Part shown: piece by piece, positions 28,252 through 36,329 of the stretch
Layout: each line of letters opens with the position of its first letter
How positions within the stretch are numbered: position 1 is the first letter of the stretch
Origin: Acetispira formosa (nom. nud.)
GTDB taxonomy: Bacteria > Desulfobacterota > Desulfarculia > Adiutricales > Adiutricaceae
Length of the DNA: 64,000 nt
Direction of reading: 5' to 3'
NCBI GenBank assembly: GCA_023525915.1
Contig: CP026657.1
Location: forward strand, 3,248,001 to 3,312,000
Translations under genes and position numbers: made by a program
Notes under the pieces: generated by a model
Seen by the model: the letters and a program-made list of their open reading frames with translations, nothing else
Told to the model about the DNA's origin: nothing
The model's database searches: none

Positions 28252-29438
28252 GATCTCACCCTGGAAGTGGAGCGGGGTTTGCCGGTGCCGGTGGTCATCC
28301 GCCGCACCAGCTCCATCGGATCAACCGGTACGCCCCGGTTGATGCGTTTCAGCAGAACCAGGCCCAGAACGGTGATAATGACGTTACTGACCCAGGCTCC
28401 GGCAACGGGCGGTATCAGCCCGCTCTCCGCCAGGGACCAGCCGATGGAGTAAAAAACGTAATAGACGATGAAAACGCCCAATCCCATGATAAGGGCGAAG
28501 TTGCGGCCCCTGGCCCGGAAACTGGCCCCCAGGGGCAGACCGATCAGGGCCATGATGAAAGCCGTGAACGGCAGGGCCAGACGGCGGTGCCATTCCAGTG
28601 AGTAACTGATGACCGCCGCAGGATCGCCTTTGGCTTCGGCCACCGGCTTCAACTCGCCTAAAGGAAGCTCGGAGCGGCCGCGAAAAATGTCGCCGGTGCC
28701 GTCTTTGTCCAGTTCCGGCCCGGCCGAGAATTTCAGGTCATATGATTCGAAATGGACGCTGTCCGTGCTCTGCTTGTTGGTATAGACCCGATCGATCTCG
28801 CCGTCTTCAAGGTGGAAAAAAAGTACCCCGGCATCACGATCGGCGCCCAGTCGGCCCCGCTTGGCGTTGATGATGGTGCTCTCTTCTTCACTGCGGCCAT
28901 CGTGGATGAACACTTCACCCATGGTGTCGGAGCCGGGCGGCAATTGGCCGATATAAATCACCAGCCCCGGAAAATCGCGGATGAAGACCTGTTCCCGAAT
29001 GGCCAGATCCGCACGGGTCTTGGCCAGATCCAGAAGCTGGGTCTTGAAGCGCCAACTGGCTTCCGGGGTGACCCAGATGGTGAATATGGCCGTTATTATG
29101 CCTATCAGCCCGCCAAAGACCAGAACCGGGGGCGACAGTTGATAAAGGGATATGCCGGAGGCGCGCAGAACTGTCAGTTCAGAATCGGCCGACAGGCGCA
29201 GAAACGCGGCCAGCACGGCCAGGAGTGTGGCCATGGGCAGCGTATAGGTCAACACTTTCGGCAGGGCCAGAAGCAGAATCTCCAGCACCAGACCAAGCCC
29301 CACTCCTTTGGATATAACCAGATTGGCCAGCTCCATGACCCTGGCCATCAGAAAAATGGCGCTGAAGACCATGATGCTGACCAGGAATCCTGGCAGGATC
29401 TCCCAGGTTATGTATCGGTTGAGCAGGGGGGCCCGCAT
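28248..29438 (-). CDS. lptF: LPS export ABC transporter permease LptF
   Basis: 396 aa. It begins MRAPLLNRYITWEILPGFLV, typical of LptF, with membrane helices at about 14-35, 48-75 and 97-120. RLSADSELTVLRASGISLYQ forms the coupling helix, followed by a large periplasmic beta-jellyroll (about 135-285). Four-helix C-terminal packing starts at RRLALPFTAFIMALIGLPLG. It is partner of the overlapping lptG and acts in the inner membrane in LPS transport. The C-terminus is basic and Ser/Thr-rich (TTGTGKPRSTSRVRS). The intergenic stretch upstream carries two copies of a 55-bp repeat. Confidence 0.9.
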   Translation of the reverse strand: MRAPLLNRYITWEILPGFLVSIMVFSAIFLMARVMELANLVISKGVGLGLVLEILLLALPKVLTYTLPMATLLAVLAAFLRLSADSELTVLRASGISLYQLSPPVLVFGGLIGIITAIFTIWVTPEASWRFKTQLLDLAKTRADLAIREQVFIRDFPGLVIYIGQLPPGSDTMGEVFIHDGRSEEESTIINAKRGRLGADRDAGVLFFHLEDGEIDRVYTNKQSTDSVHFESYDLKFSAGPELDKDGTGDIFRGRSELPLGELKPVAEAKGDPAAVISYSLEWHRRLALPFTAFIMALIGLPLGASFRARGRNFALIMGLGVFIVYYVFYSIGWSLAESGLIPPVAGAWVSNVIITVLGLVLLKRINRGVPVDPMELVRRMTTGTGKPRSTSRVRS

Positions 29439-29495
29439 GTTATATTCTCCGGTTTGGACTTGCGCCGATAATAAAATATGGCAGTTTGCGGTAAA

Positions 29496-29620
29496 CTGAC
29501 ACGCAATGTTAATCGCCGGTTAAAGGCATGTTGACCGCACTCCGGTAAAAGTGATTGACGCTACATTGACGCGCACTGTTGGTCGCCGGTTAGCGGCATG
29601 TTGACCGCACTCCGGTAAAA
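29496..29620. repeat. two tandem copies of a 55-bp repeat (third related copy at 38421)
   Basis: Units 29496-29550 and 29566-29620 both read CTGAC/TTGAC, ACGCA..TGTT, TCGCCGGTTA, GGCATGTTGACCGCACTCC, then GGTAAAA, with a 70-bp offset. The second ends right at the mltG stop codon. A shorter relative is at 38421-38464. They occupy the mltG-lptF gap. Confidence 0.8.
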
Positions 29621-29621
29621 A

Positions 29622-30788
29622 TTATTTGCCGCCGCGCTGGTATTGGCGGACTGCGCGGTTGTGTTCATTCAGGGTGTTTGAAAACTGATGGGTGCCGTCG
29701 TTTTTGGAGACGAAATAAAGATACGACACCGATGCCGGTTTGACCACCGCCGATATGGCCGCCTCACCGGGATTGGTGATCGGCCCCGGCGGCAGGCCCG
29801 CAATTATATAGGTATTGTAAGGATGCTCGGTATTGAGATCCTTGCGGGTAATGGTGCCGCTGAAATCTGTCAGGCCGTAGACCACGGTCGGATCGGTCTG
29901 GAGCTTCATGCCCTTTTGCAGCCGGTTGTGAAAAACCCCGGCAATGACCGGACGCTCCTGCGCCGCGCCGGTTTCCTTTTCCACTATAGAAGCCAGGGTC
30001 ACCACTTCATGGCGGGTCATGCCCGCTTCCTTGGCCAGTGAGTCATATTTTTTCCAGACATTGAAAAAACTGTCGGTCATGGCTTTAATGATGGTCTTCA
30101 GCGGCGTCCCTTTGGGGAAGCTGTAAGTCTCCGGGAACAAATAGCCCTCCAGGGTGTTCTCCTGAAGTCCCAGTGAATTGATGAAACTCTGGTCACGGCA
30201 CAGGGCCAGGAAATCTTCCTTGCTCCCAAGCCCGGCGTTCTGAATCATCTGGGCGATTTCGAACATGTTGCGGCCTTCCGGCACAGTGAAGGGATAGAGC
30301 TTATAATTGCCCTTAGCCACCTGATCAATTACTTTCCAAACCGGCAGCGACGGGTCCAGAGCCATTTCACCGGCTTTCAGCACCACGGGCTTGCCGTTCA
30401 TGCGGGCTTTGATTTTCATGGTCCAGTTGAAAGCTTCGGCTGATTTGATGACTCCGCTTTCCTCCAGAATTTGACCGATGCGGACTGTTCCGGCCCCTTC
30501 GGGAATAGAGACGACCACCTCACGGCTGGCCTCTTCCACCGGCAGAAATTCATTTGAAAATTTGAGGCCGGCAATAAAAGCGAAAATCAGGCCGACCAGA
30601 ACAATAATGCCGATCACCCCGATGGTCCGGCTCAAACAGCCTGGCCCGGTGCGCACTTTTTTAGCGCGTTTTTTCTTCGCGGGCGCGGCTTCCGTCCCGT
30701 CCCGTCCCGCTTCCGGCTGGTCAGGCGCGGGCAGTTCAGGCCCCCCGGCCTTTAGAGCTTCGTCATTATGCTCAGGATTGTTCGTCAT
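29622..30788 (-). CDS. mltG: endolytic murein transglycosylase MltG
   Basis: 388 aa from ATG 30788 (MTNNPEHNDE), which has GGACGGA just upstream; ATG 30798-30800 would add four residues but lacks a site. A Lys-rich cytoplasmic tail (residues 36-46) precedes one membrane helix (54-75), a LysM-like region (about 85-160) and the YceG catalytic domain. Key motifs are LEGYLFPETYSFPKG, VVTLASIVEKETG with the probable catalytic Glu270, RLQKGMKLQTDPTVVYGL, and NTYIIAGLPPGPITNPG. The family cleaves nascent glycan strands at the inner membrane and ends their elongation. The gene overlaps the ruvX 3' end by 17 bp, as in many bacteria. Confidence 0.93.
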   Translation of the reverse strand: MTNNPEHNDEALKAGGPELPAPDQPEAGRDGTEAAPAKKKRAKKVRTGPGCLSRTIGVIGIIVLVGLIFAFIAGLKFSNEFLPVEEASREVVVSIPEGAGTVRIGQILEESGVIKSAEAFNWTMKIKARMNGKPVVLKAGEMALDPSLPVWKVIDQVAKGNYKLYPFTVPEGRNMFEIAQMIQNAGLGSKEDFLALCRDQSFINSLGLQENTLEGYLFPETYSFPKGTPLKTIIKAMTDSFFNVWKKYDSLAKEAGMTRHEVVTLASIVEKETGAAQERPVIAGVFHNRLQKGMKLQTDPTVVYGLTDFSGTITRKDLNTEHPYNTYIIAGLPPGPITNPGEAAISAVVKPASVSYLYFVSKNDGTHQFSNTLNEHNRAVRQYQRGGK

Positions 30789-31212
30789 TTTTCCGTCCAT
30801 TTGCCAGATAATTCAAATAGCCTTCCAGAATGAGGGTGGCGGCGGTCATGTCGATCACCTGACGGCGGTCTTCACGCCGTACACCACCCTCAATCAAGGC
30901 TTTTTCAGCGGCCACCGTGGTCAGCCATTCATCCCAGGTTTCGCAGTTCAGGCCCAGCTTGTTATGGATTTCCCCGGCCAGGGCCAGCACTCTCTGCGCC
31001 TCCGGTCCCTTTTCGCCAGTGGTGCGGCGCGGCAGGCCCAGAAGAACTCTTTTGGTTTCATATTCCTCAGCCAGAGCGGCCAGGGCTTTCAGAAAATCGC
31101 CATGCGGCCTCCGCGGCAGCACCGTCAGGGGTTGGGCCGTATAGCCCAACGGATCGGACACCGCCACCCCGACTCTTTTTTCTCCAACATCAAGGGCGAT
31201 TATGCGCTCCAC
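30772..31212 (-). CDS. ruvX: RuvX/YqgF, putative Holliday junction resolvase and pre-16S rRNA nuclease
   Basis: 146 aa from GTG 31212 (VERIIALDVG): GGAGG lies 7 nt upstream, and this start gives the usual family length. The frame open to 31251 adds 13 non-conserved residues. The RNase H-like fold shows ALDVGEKRVGVAVSDPLG with the first catalytic Asp, then KRVLLGLPRRTTGEKGPEAQ, WDEWLTT and VIDMTAATLILEGYL with the last catalytic Asp. Family members process the 16S rRNA 5' end; resolvase activity is proposed. It is first gene of the minus-strand ruvX-mltG-lptF-lptG group. Confidence 0.92.
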   Translation of the reverse strand: MERIIALDVGEKRVGVAVSDPLGYTAQPLTVLPRRPHGDFLKALAALAEEYETKRVLLGLPRRTTGEKGPEAQRVLALAGEIHNKLGLNCETWDEWLTTVAAEKALIEGGVRREDRRQVIDMTAATLILEGYLNYLANGRKNDEQS

Positions 31213-31856
31213 AAAAAGGCCTCCAGCCAGAAAAGATATAACGCCCACCAAGGCGAATTCAAAATTTTACCATCGCGGGTGCATAAAAACAAGTTTCGGC
31301 AAAATATTTTTTTAGCCCAGTCAAGCCGCCTCAGAAAGAGTCTTATCACTAATTTCTTGAATAAACTGTGTTATTCATCAGTAAATAAACTGGATTTGAA
31401 GACTCTTTACAAAAGTGAGCGGCTTGGTGTATACTCTATCAAACGGTCGACCATTAGAGGACGCGCTCGCGGCGCCCGGGCATAACCCAGGGCCCTCTTC
31501 AGCGCGGCCGGAAGTTGACCCGTTCTAACAGGCGTTCGGCCGAATTCCTTCTGAATAAGAGTTTTAACCATAGGGCTTGAATCATCGTTTTGATTGTTGC
31601 TTTTTTGAAGTTAGAACCAAGGATTTACCAGACCCGGAGTTGACAGCCAGCCACAAAAACCACTTCCCGCGGCCAGCCCCAAATGAGGGGCGGGCCGATG
31701 TTTTTTTGCCTGTCGTCCGCCGGACGCGTTCCGCATCGGACAGGATTTCCACCTCCCATAGCAAGGTGACGAGCTATTTACGGGTTTGATTCGAACCCGT
31801 ATGGGAAATTTAAGCTGCCCGCCGTTTGCGCGGGCTCTCTTTCAGGAGAAGCCATC
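31213..31856. other. long gap: ruvX upstream region and structured greA leader
   Basis: 644 bp without a credible gene. 31300-31440 is AT-rich with nested inverted repeats (AAGAGTCTT/AAGACTCTT outside, TGAATAA/TTATTCA inside). A promoter-like pair at 31406-31435 points to greA. The 31455-31545 stretch is GC-rich and can fold: GAGG/CCTC closes GCCC/GGGC, and CGGCCGGAA pairs with TTCGGCCG around a GTT/AAC-closed hairpin. A perfect small stem (ACGGGTT/AACCCGT) lies at 31780-31800. Near the greA ribosome binding site GCCCGC (31817) pairs with GCGGGC (31830). Confidence 0.5.
31406..31435 (+). promoter_or_regulatory. predicted promoter for greA
   Basis: TTTACA at 31406-31411, an 18-bp spacer and TATACT at 31430-31435, preceded by inverted repeats. 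It would give a leader of about 415 nt before greA. Confidence 0.45.
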
Positions 31857-32321
31857 ATGAGCACAGTTCCCATAACCCAGGAAGGCCTGGATTTTCTGAA
31901 GAAGGAACTTGAGAAACTGTTGAAGGAAGAACGCCCCAAGGTTATCCGGGCGATTGAAGAAGCGCGGGCCCACGGCGACCTTTCGGAAAATGCCGAATAT
32001 GCCGCGGCCAAGGAGCGCCAGGGTTTTATTGAGGGCCGAATCATGGAGCTTCAGAGCCAGGTGGCCACTTCCCAGGTGGAAGAGATTAAGGGCCCTTATG
32101 ACCGCTGTGTCTTTGGAGCCACCGTGACCATGGAGCATTCCGACACGGGCGAGGAAAAGACCTACATGCTGGTCGGCCCCTATGAATCGGCCCCGGAGCG
32201 GAACCGCATCTCCATAGCCACGCCTATAGGCCAGGCCCTTCTGGGCCGCGAGGAGGGTGACGAAGTGCGCGTAAAAACCCCCAAAGGCATCCAGGAATAT
32301 GTTATAGTAGAAATCCGCTAA
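31857..32321 (+). CDS. greA: transcription elongation factor GreA
   Basis: 154 aa; AGGAG 8 nt before the ATG. The N-terminal coiled coil (residues 1-75) carries ARAHGDLSENAEYAAAKERQ, with the acidic tip (Asp and Glu of GDLSEN) that enters the RNA polymerase secondary channel and stimulates cleavage of backtracked RNA. The C-terminal FKBP-like domain (about 80-154) includes VGPYESAPERNRISIATPIG and ALLGREEGDEV. Length and motifs are standard. It is probably monocistronic, with a long structured leader. A palindromic intergenic element lies immediately downstream. Confidence 0.95.
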   Translation: MSTVPITQEGLDFLKKELEKLLKEERPKVIRAIEEARAHGDLSENAEYAAAKERQGFIEGRIMELQSQVATSQVEEIKGPYDRCVFGATVTMEHSDTGEEKTYMLVGPYESAPERNRISIATPIGQALLGREEGDEVRVKTPKGIQEYVIVEIR

Positions 32322-32375
32322 CCGGGCAGGGCCCTGGACCGGGCAGGGCCCGGACCCCATGTCTAGGGTGCCCCT

Positions 32376-32500
32376 TCCCGTAATAGTTGCTTGTGGCGGC
32401 CATCATCGTATTAAGAGCGGGGCCCCCTTGGCGGTGGCCGAACCCATAGCCGGGGAGGGGACGGCTCTTAATACGATGATGGCCGCCAATACTAACGCTT
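32376..32500. repeat. palindromic intergenic element, family 2, copy 1
   Basis: A perfect 24-bp inverted repeat: GGCGGCCATCATCGTATTAA plus GAGC at 32395-32418 pairs with 32464-32487. The preceding CCCTTCCCGTAATAG (from 32371) and the inner sequence rich in GGGGCCCCC are shared in form with the element at 51101-51234. It is preceded by GC-rich CAGGGCCCTGGACC-type sequence (32327-32350) and followed by GTCCAGTGCGGACC at 32523-32536. Confidence 0.85.
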
Positions 32501-32569
32501 AGAGAAACCGCCGCCAGACCCAGTCCAGTGCGGACCACGCACTACGCACCACGCATACTAGGAGACTGT

Positions 32570-33781
32570 ATGAATATCGTGATTTCAGGATTCGGAGTCG
32601 CCGGAGCCACCGCGGCTGAAGAAGCCCGCAAAAAGAACCCCAAGGCCTACATCACCCTTTTCAGCAAGGAAAAGGATCTTTTCTATTACCGTATGCGGCT
32701 GCCGGAAGTGGTCAGCGGCGAGCTTTCGCCGGACAAGGTCATCGCCCATCCCTTAAGCTGGTATAATGATAGAAATATTGAAGTGCGATTGGGCGAGAGC
32801 CTGGCTGAAGTCAATCCGGCGGAAAAAATAGTTCGCGGCTCCATGGGCAGCCGCCAGACCTATGACCGAATCCTTCTGGCGGTGGGCGCTGAGAGCAACC
32901 GGCCGCCTTTCCCCGGCGACAAGCTTGGCCACATTTTTGCCGTGCGCAGCCTTAACGACGCCTGGACCCTCCATTTCGCGGCCAAAGGCCAGAAGCATGC
33001 CGTGCTCATCGGCGGCGGCATTCTGGGCCTGGAGTTGGGGTGCGCCCTGACCAAACTGGGGCTGACCATCACCGTTCTGGAGCGTGACAGCCGGGTGCTG
33101 CCCCGCCAGACCACCCCCGGCAGCGCCGAGCTTCTGCGCAGGAAACTGGCGGCCATGGGCGTCGAGTTCGTTCTGGGGGCTGAGGCCGACCGCTTTGAAG
33201 GCTCCGGCAAGGTGGAAAATGTGGTGCTGAAGGACGGCCGCGACCTCCCGGCCAATCTGGTGCTGATTTCCGCCGGGGTCCAGCCCAATTTGGAGCTGGC
33301 TCGCGTGTTGGATCTGAAAGTGGATCGGGCCATTGTGGTCAATGAATTTATGGAAACCAGCCTCCCGGACGTTTATGCGGCGGGCGACTGCGCCCAGTTC
33401 CCCGGCGCGGTGGGCGGCCTCTGGACCACTTCGCGCCAGCAGGCGCTGGTGGCGGGCGTCAACATCGCCGCGGCCGATCCGGCCGAACGCAAGGCCTATG
33501 TGCCCCAGCCGCCGTCCAACACCCTGAAGGTGGCGGGCATTGATCTGGTCTGCGCCGGCAATCTCGATCCTGATAACACCATGACCGGCATTGAAGCCGT
33601 TACCGATGACATTTACCGCAAGGTGGTAATCGATGGCGAGAACCGTCTGGCGGGTTTCACCAACGTCGGCACAACCAATGGCAACCGGGAGCTGAACGCG
33701 GCCGTAATGGCCAAAAAGGTTCTCAGCGCGGAAACCATCAAAGGCCTCGCCCAGCCGGATTTCGACTTTTCAACCCTGTGA
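32570..33781 (+). CDS. FAD/NAD(P)-dependent oxidoreductase (rubredoxin reductase/NirB N-terminal type)
   Basis: 403 aa from ATG 32570 with AGGAGA upstream; the frame open from 32528 is rejected because it reads through the repeat element. It has an N-terminal FAD-binding GFGVAG (residues 7-12), a CoA-reductase-like YYRMRLPEVVSGEL segment, an NAD(P)-binding GGGILG (148-153) followed by the ERD acidic end, and the second FAD motif DVYAAGDCAQ (about 267-276). No CxxxxC redox disulfide is seen, so it is not a thioredoxin- or dihydrolipoyl-type reductase. Such proteins pass electrons from NAD(P)H to rubredoxin or similar carriers. The acceptor here is unknown. It is transcribed alone, with a strong terminator 22 bp after the stop. 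Confidence 0.85.
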   Translation: MNIVISGFGVAGATAAEEARKKNPKAYITLFSKEKDLFYYRMRLPEVVSGELSPDKVIAHPLSWYNDRNIEVRLGESLAEVNPAEKIVRGSMGSRQTYDRILLAVGAESNRPPFPGDKLGHIFAVRSLNDAWTLHFAAKGQKHAVLIGGGILGLELGCALTKLGLTITVLERDSRVLPRQTTPGSAELLRRKLAAMGVEFVLGAEADRFEGSGKVENVVLKDGRDLPANLVLISAGVQPNLELARVLDLKVDRAIVVNEFMETSLPDVYAAGDCAQFPGAVGGLWTTSRQQALVAGVNIAAADPAERKAYVPQPPSNTLKVAGIDLVCAGNLDPDNTMTGIEAVTDDIYRKVVIDGENRLAGFTNVGTTNGNRELNAAVMAKKVLSAETIKGLAQPDFDFSTL

Positions 33782-33802
33782 TGGGATTGCCACCCGTAGT
33801 AT

Positions 33803-33838
33803 GCGGCCCGGAGGAAGAGTCCTCCGGGCCGCTTGTTC
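33803..33838 (+). terminator. terminator of the FAD oxidoreductase gene
   Basis: A perfect 13-bp stem (GCGGCCCGGAGGA at 33803-33815, TCCTCCGGGCCGC at 33820-33832) with tetraloop AGAG, followed by TTGTTCATG. Confidence 0.85.
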
Positions 33839-34047
33839 ATGTGTGGTACTGATGATATAATGTTCATCGCCTGAAGCGGCCAGCCGGCCGTTGTCCGGTC
33901 CCCGCCATTGTTCCGGCTGCCAATCAGCGTTGGTTTATGGTTGGCTGGCACTCAATGTCTTTTGCCTGTTTGCGGCGGGTTGATAGTGCGACGGTAAAAA
34001 ATCCTATAAAACCTGCCATATCAGCTTATGGCGGATCTGGAAAATAT

Positions 34048-34938
34048 ATGACATTCAAACCCTTGACACTGAAAGATCAGCCCATATTCCGGGCTATGGA
34101 GAAAGCCGCCCCGCCAACTACCTCAGACACGGTTTTCACCAATCTTTTCATCTGGCGCTCATATTATCGTCCGCTGTGGGTGGAAGCCCACGGCTGTATT
34201 TGCCTTATCGCCGCCCCGGAAGGTGAGGAGCCCTTTGGCCTGCCTCCCGTCGGCCCTGGCGATCAGGTGGCCGCCCTGGATTTCACCCTGGCCGCTTTGC
34301 GCGAGCGGACCGCCAATCCGATTTTCCGCCGGGTGCCCGAAGAGCTGGCGGAAAAGCTGGAGGCGGCCGGAAGTCCCTACACCTGGGAACACGACCGCGA
34401 TAATGATGATTACATCTATCCCCGTGAGCGGCTCTGCACCTTGGGCGGGCGCAAGATGCATCAGAAAAAGAATCATTACAATTATTTCGTCAGTCACAAT
34501 CAGTTCGAGTGCATTCCCATAACCAAAGCACTGGTGCCAGATCTACTGGCGGTGGAGGAAAGCTGGCTGGCCACCAAGGAAGAGCAGAACATCTCGGCCA
34601 GCCACCTCAGCCACGAAGTGGAATCGGTCTATGAGCTTCTGCGGCACATGGATGAACTGAACCAGATCGGCATGGCTATAACAATTGATGGTAAAATCGA
34701 AGGATTTACCATGGGTGAGCTTGTCGGGCCGGACACGGTTGTGGTACATATAGAAAAAGCCGATTATGAAGTGCGCGGTTTGTTTGTGGCCATATCCAGC
34801 CATTTCTGCCGCCAGTTGCCGGAAGAGGTTGTCTATATCAACCGCGAGCAGGACTTGGGGCTTCCAGGTCTCCGGCATTCCAAGGAATCCTTGAAGCCGG
34901 AATTTATGCGCCGGAAATTCATTGTTAGGCCCAAATGA
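34048..34938 (+). CDS. DUF2156 protein (phosphatidylglycerol lysyltransferase C-terminal domain-like)
   Basis: 296 aa from ATG 34048 (MTFKPLTLKD); the longer frame from 33937 has no ribosome binding site. Family-typical segments are DNDDYIYPRERL, LGGRKMHQKKNHYNYF, VVVHIEKADYEVRGLFVAIS and VYINREQDLGLPGLRHSKES, which place it in the GNAT-like DUF2156 family related to the transferase domain of MprF. Stand-alone bacterial members lack the flippase helices and have no settled substrate. A tRNA-dependent aminoacyl transfer to lipid is only a possibility. No membrane segment is seen. It lies 45 bp upstream of a LysM lipoprotein gene. Confidence 0.85.
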   Translation: MTFKPLTLKDQPIFRAMEKAAPPTTSDTVFTNLFIWRSYYRPLWVEAHGCICLIAAPEGEEPFGLPPVGPGDQVAALDFTLAALRERTANPIFRRVPEELAEKLEAAGSPYTWEHDRDNDDYIYPRERLCTLGGRKMHQKKNHYNYFVSHNQFECIPITKALVPDLLAVEESWLATKEEQNISASHLSHEVESVYELLRHMDELNQIGMAITIDGKIEGFTMGELVGPDTVVVHIEKADYEVRGLFVAISSHFCRQLPEEVVYINREQDLGLPGLRHSKESLKPEFMRRKFIVRPK

Positions 34939-34983
34939 GCGGCGGCGCGCATTCCGCTGAGCATGTAAACTTACGAGGCATTT

Positions 34984-35523
34984 ATGAAAAGATTCGCTTT
35001 TGCCCGGATATGCGGCTGTGTTCTGGCCGCGTCCATATTGACCACCGGCTGTTTGAATTCCGAAGGGGAATATAATCGTCTGACCGAAGAGAGGGACGCC
35101 CTGACAACGGAACTGGCCACGGCCCGCAGGGAGAATGAAATCCTGACGGCCGCCCTGAACAACATAACCCAGGAGAAGGAGCGTCTTGAGGCGGCCCTTT
35201 CGCCTTACCAGCCAGCCCCGGCCCAGGCGGCGGGTGGAGATGCGGCCGCGGCCGCCGCTTCCGCGGGTGACGCGGTGGTGGCCCTGGCAGGCGACACTGA
35301 TGTTATCGCCCAGGCCGCTGATGGTGCCGCCGGACAGACCGAGGGCACGGCCGGGCAGGTGACGGCCGGCGGCAAGGTGCATGTGGCCCAGCGGGGCGAC
35401 ACGCTGTCCAACATTGCCACCCGGTATAACACCACCCTACAGGAACTGCTGGCTCTCAATCCCTATCTCCAGCGGCGCAACGGCTATATGGTCTGGGAAA
35501 ATGACAATATTCAGCTGCCTTGA
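34984..35523 (+). CDS. LysM-domain lipoprotein
   Basis: 179 aa; CGAGG 6 nt before the ATG. Residues 1-23 form a lipoprotein signal ending in the lipobox LTTGC (lipidated Cys about 23). Residues 30-72 are a predicted coiled coil (ERDALTTELATARRENEIL). Residues 75-130 are a low-complexity Ala/Gly-rich linker. The C-terminal LysM domain (about 132-179: VHVAQRGDTLSNIATRYNTT, then LLALNPYLQRR) binds peptidoglycan. The layout suggests an envelope-anchored protein that links a membrane to the cell wall. The partner is unknown. A terminator follows immediately. Confidence 0.88.
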   Translation: MKRFAFARICGCVLAASILTTGCLNSEGEYNRLTEERDALTTELATARRENEILTAALNNITQEKERLEAALSPYQPAPAQAAGGDAAAAAASAGDAVVALAGDTDVIAQAADGAAGQTEGTAGQVTAGGKVHVAQRGDTLSNIATRYNTTLQELLALNPYLQRRNGYMVWENDNIQLP

Positions 35524-35524
35524 A

Positions 35525-35556
35525 ACACGCTGCTTTGGCGTGTAAGATTTTTTTAA
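35525..35556 (+). terminator. terminator of the LysM lipoprotein gene
   Basis: ACACGC (35525-35530) pairs with GCGTGT (35538-35543), followed by AAGATTTTTTT; it begins 2 bp after the stop codon. Confidence 0.8.
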
Positions 35557-35574
35557 AATTTCTGATTTTACTTA

Positions 35575-35603
35575 TTGACATTTCAGGCGGCATGGGGTAT
35601 AAA
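35575..35603 (+). promoter_or_regulatory. tRNA-Gly promoter
   Basis: Consensus TTGACA at 35575-35580, a 17-bp spacer, then TATAAA at 35598-35603, 18 bp before the mature tRNA 5' end. Confidence 0.85.
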
Positions 35604-35621
35604 GTCAGAGTTGCTGCCAGC

Positions 35622-35696
<75 letters not shown>

Positions 35697-35727
35697 GCTT
35701 ATTCGACCGAAAAGGCTTTTATATATG

Positions 35728-35766
35728 AGGGTTTTTAGGGTTCACCTAAAAACCCTTTCTCTTTTG
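35728..35766 (+). terminator. terminator of tRNA-Gly
   Basis: A perfect 12-bp stem (AGGGTTTTTAGG at 35728-35739, CCTAAAAACCCT at 35745-35756) with a 5-nt loop, then TTCTCTTTT. Confidence 0.88.
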
Positions 35767-35814
35767 GGAAAACAATCTTCAGCTCCCACTCGGCTATGAC
35801 GGCGGTCCATCTCT

Positions 35815-35855
35815 ACGAAACTAAAGGAGCGCGGCCAAAATATAGCCGCGCTCCT
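35815..35855 (-). terminator. terminator of the hemL minus-strand group
   Basis: A perfect 11-bp stem (AGGAGCGCGGC at 35825-35835, GCCGCGCTCCT at 35845-35855); the minus-strand tail reads TTAGTTTCG. It lies 33 bp beyond the lipoprotein stop at 35888. Confidence 0.75.
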
Positions 35856-35887
35856 CTTGGATAAAAACCGCCCCCTTCTTTCAGATA

Positions 35888-36319
35888 TCACTCACAAAAA
35901 GCCGCGCAGATATTCATGGGCTTGACCGCGATAAGCGCGTCAGCCTGGGTGCGCATCACCAGAAGGTTGCGGACGGTCCGCTCCCAGGGAGAAGCTTCGG
36001 TGGTGGTCCAGGGCACCTTATAGCGGGCTTCGTATTCAACACAGACGCAATAAAGTTCCTTGGGATCGTGATCCTCCACCACTGCCGCCGTGGGTGCGAC
36101 CGGGGTCGTGCGGATGACGCGGGCTTTCTGAATCTGCCACATGGTGCTCTCACGATAGCTCGTCTTCAGGCCCTGCACGGCCGCGCGCTCAATGGGGTTG
36201 GAGGGCAGATCTATTTCTTCGGGGCCGGGATCCTGGCCATAGCCAATGGCGTAGGGGTCACAGCCGGTGGCCATGATCAACAGGAGTATGGCCAGCGCGG
36301 GCAGGAGCGGTGTTTTCAT
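35888..36319 (-). CDS. small lipoprotein of unknown function
   Basis: 143 aa; AAGGAGG 5-6 nt before the ATG. The N-terminus MKTPLLPALAILLLIMATGC is a lipoprotein signal with lipobox MATGC (Cys 20). The mature part has four more cysteines (LYCVCVEYE, MNICAAFCE at the C-terminus) and no recognised domain. It is the last gene of a tightly packed minus-strand set (10 bp after the preceding gene) that begins with hemL. It is probably attached to the periplasmic face of a membrane. No homologous family is recognised, so its link to haem synthesis is positional only. Confidence 0.7.
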   Translation of the reverse strand: MKTPLLPALAILLLIMATGCDPYAIGYGQDPGPEEIDLPSNPIERAAVQGLKTSYRESTMWQIQKARVIRTTPVAPTAAVVEDHDPKELYCVCVEYEARYKVPWTTTEASPWERTVRNLLVMRTQADALIAVKPMNICAAFCE

Positions 36320-36329
36320 CGGGGCCTCC

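Noticed and set aside
31577..31789. 70-codon open frame in the greA leader
   Set aside because: No ribosome binding site, no domain, and composition unlike the neighbouring genes.
31776..31800. T-arm-like sequence (reverse strand GGGTTCGAATC) suggesting a tRNA remnant
   Set aside because: Three extra bases break the T-loop/T-stem geometry and no acceptor, D or anticodon arm can be built on either strand; treated as a small hairpin in the greA leader.
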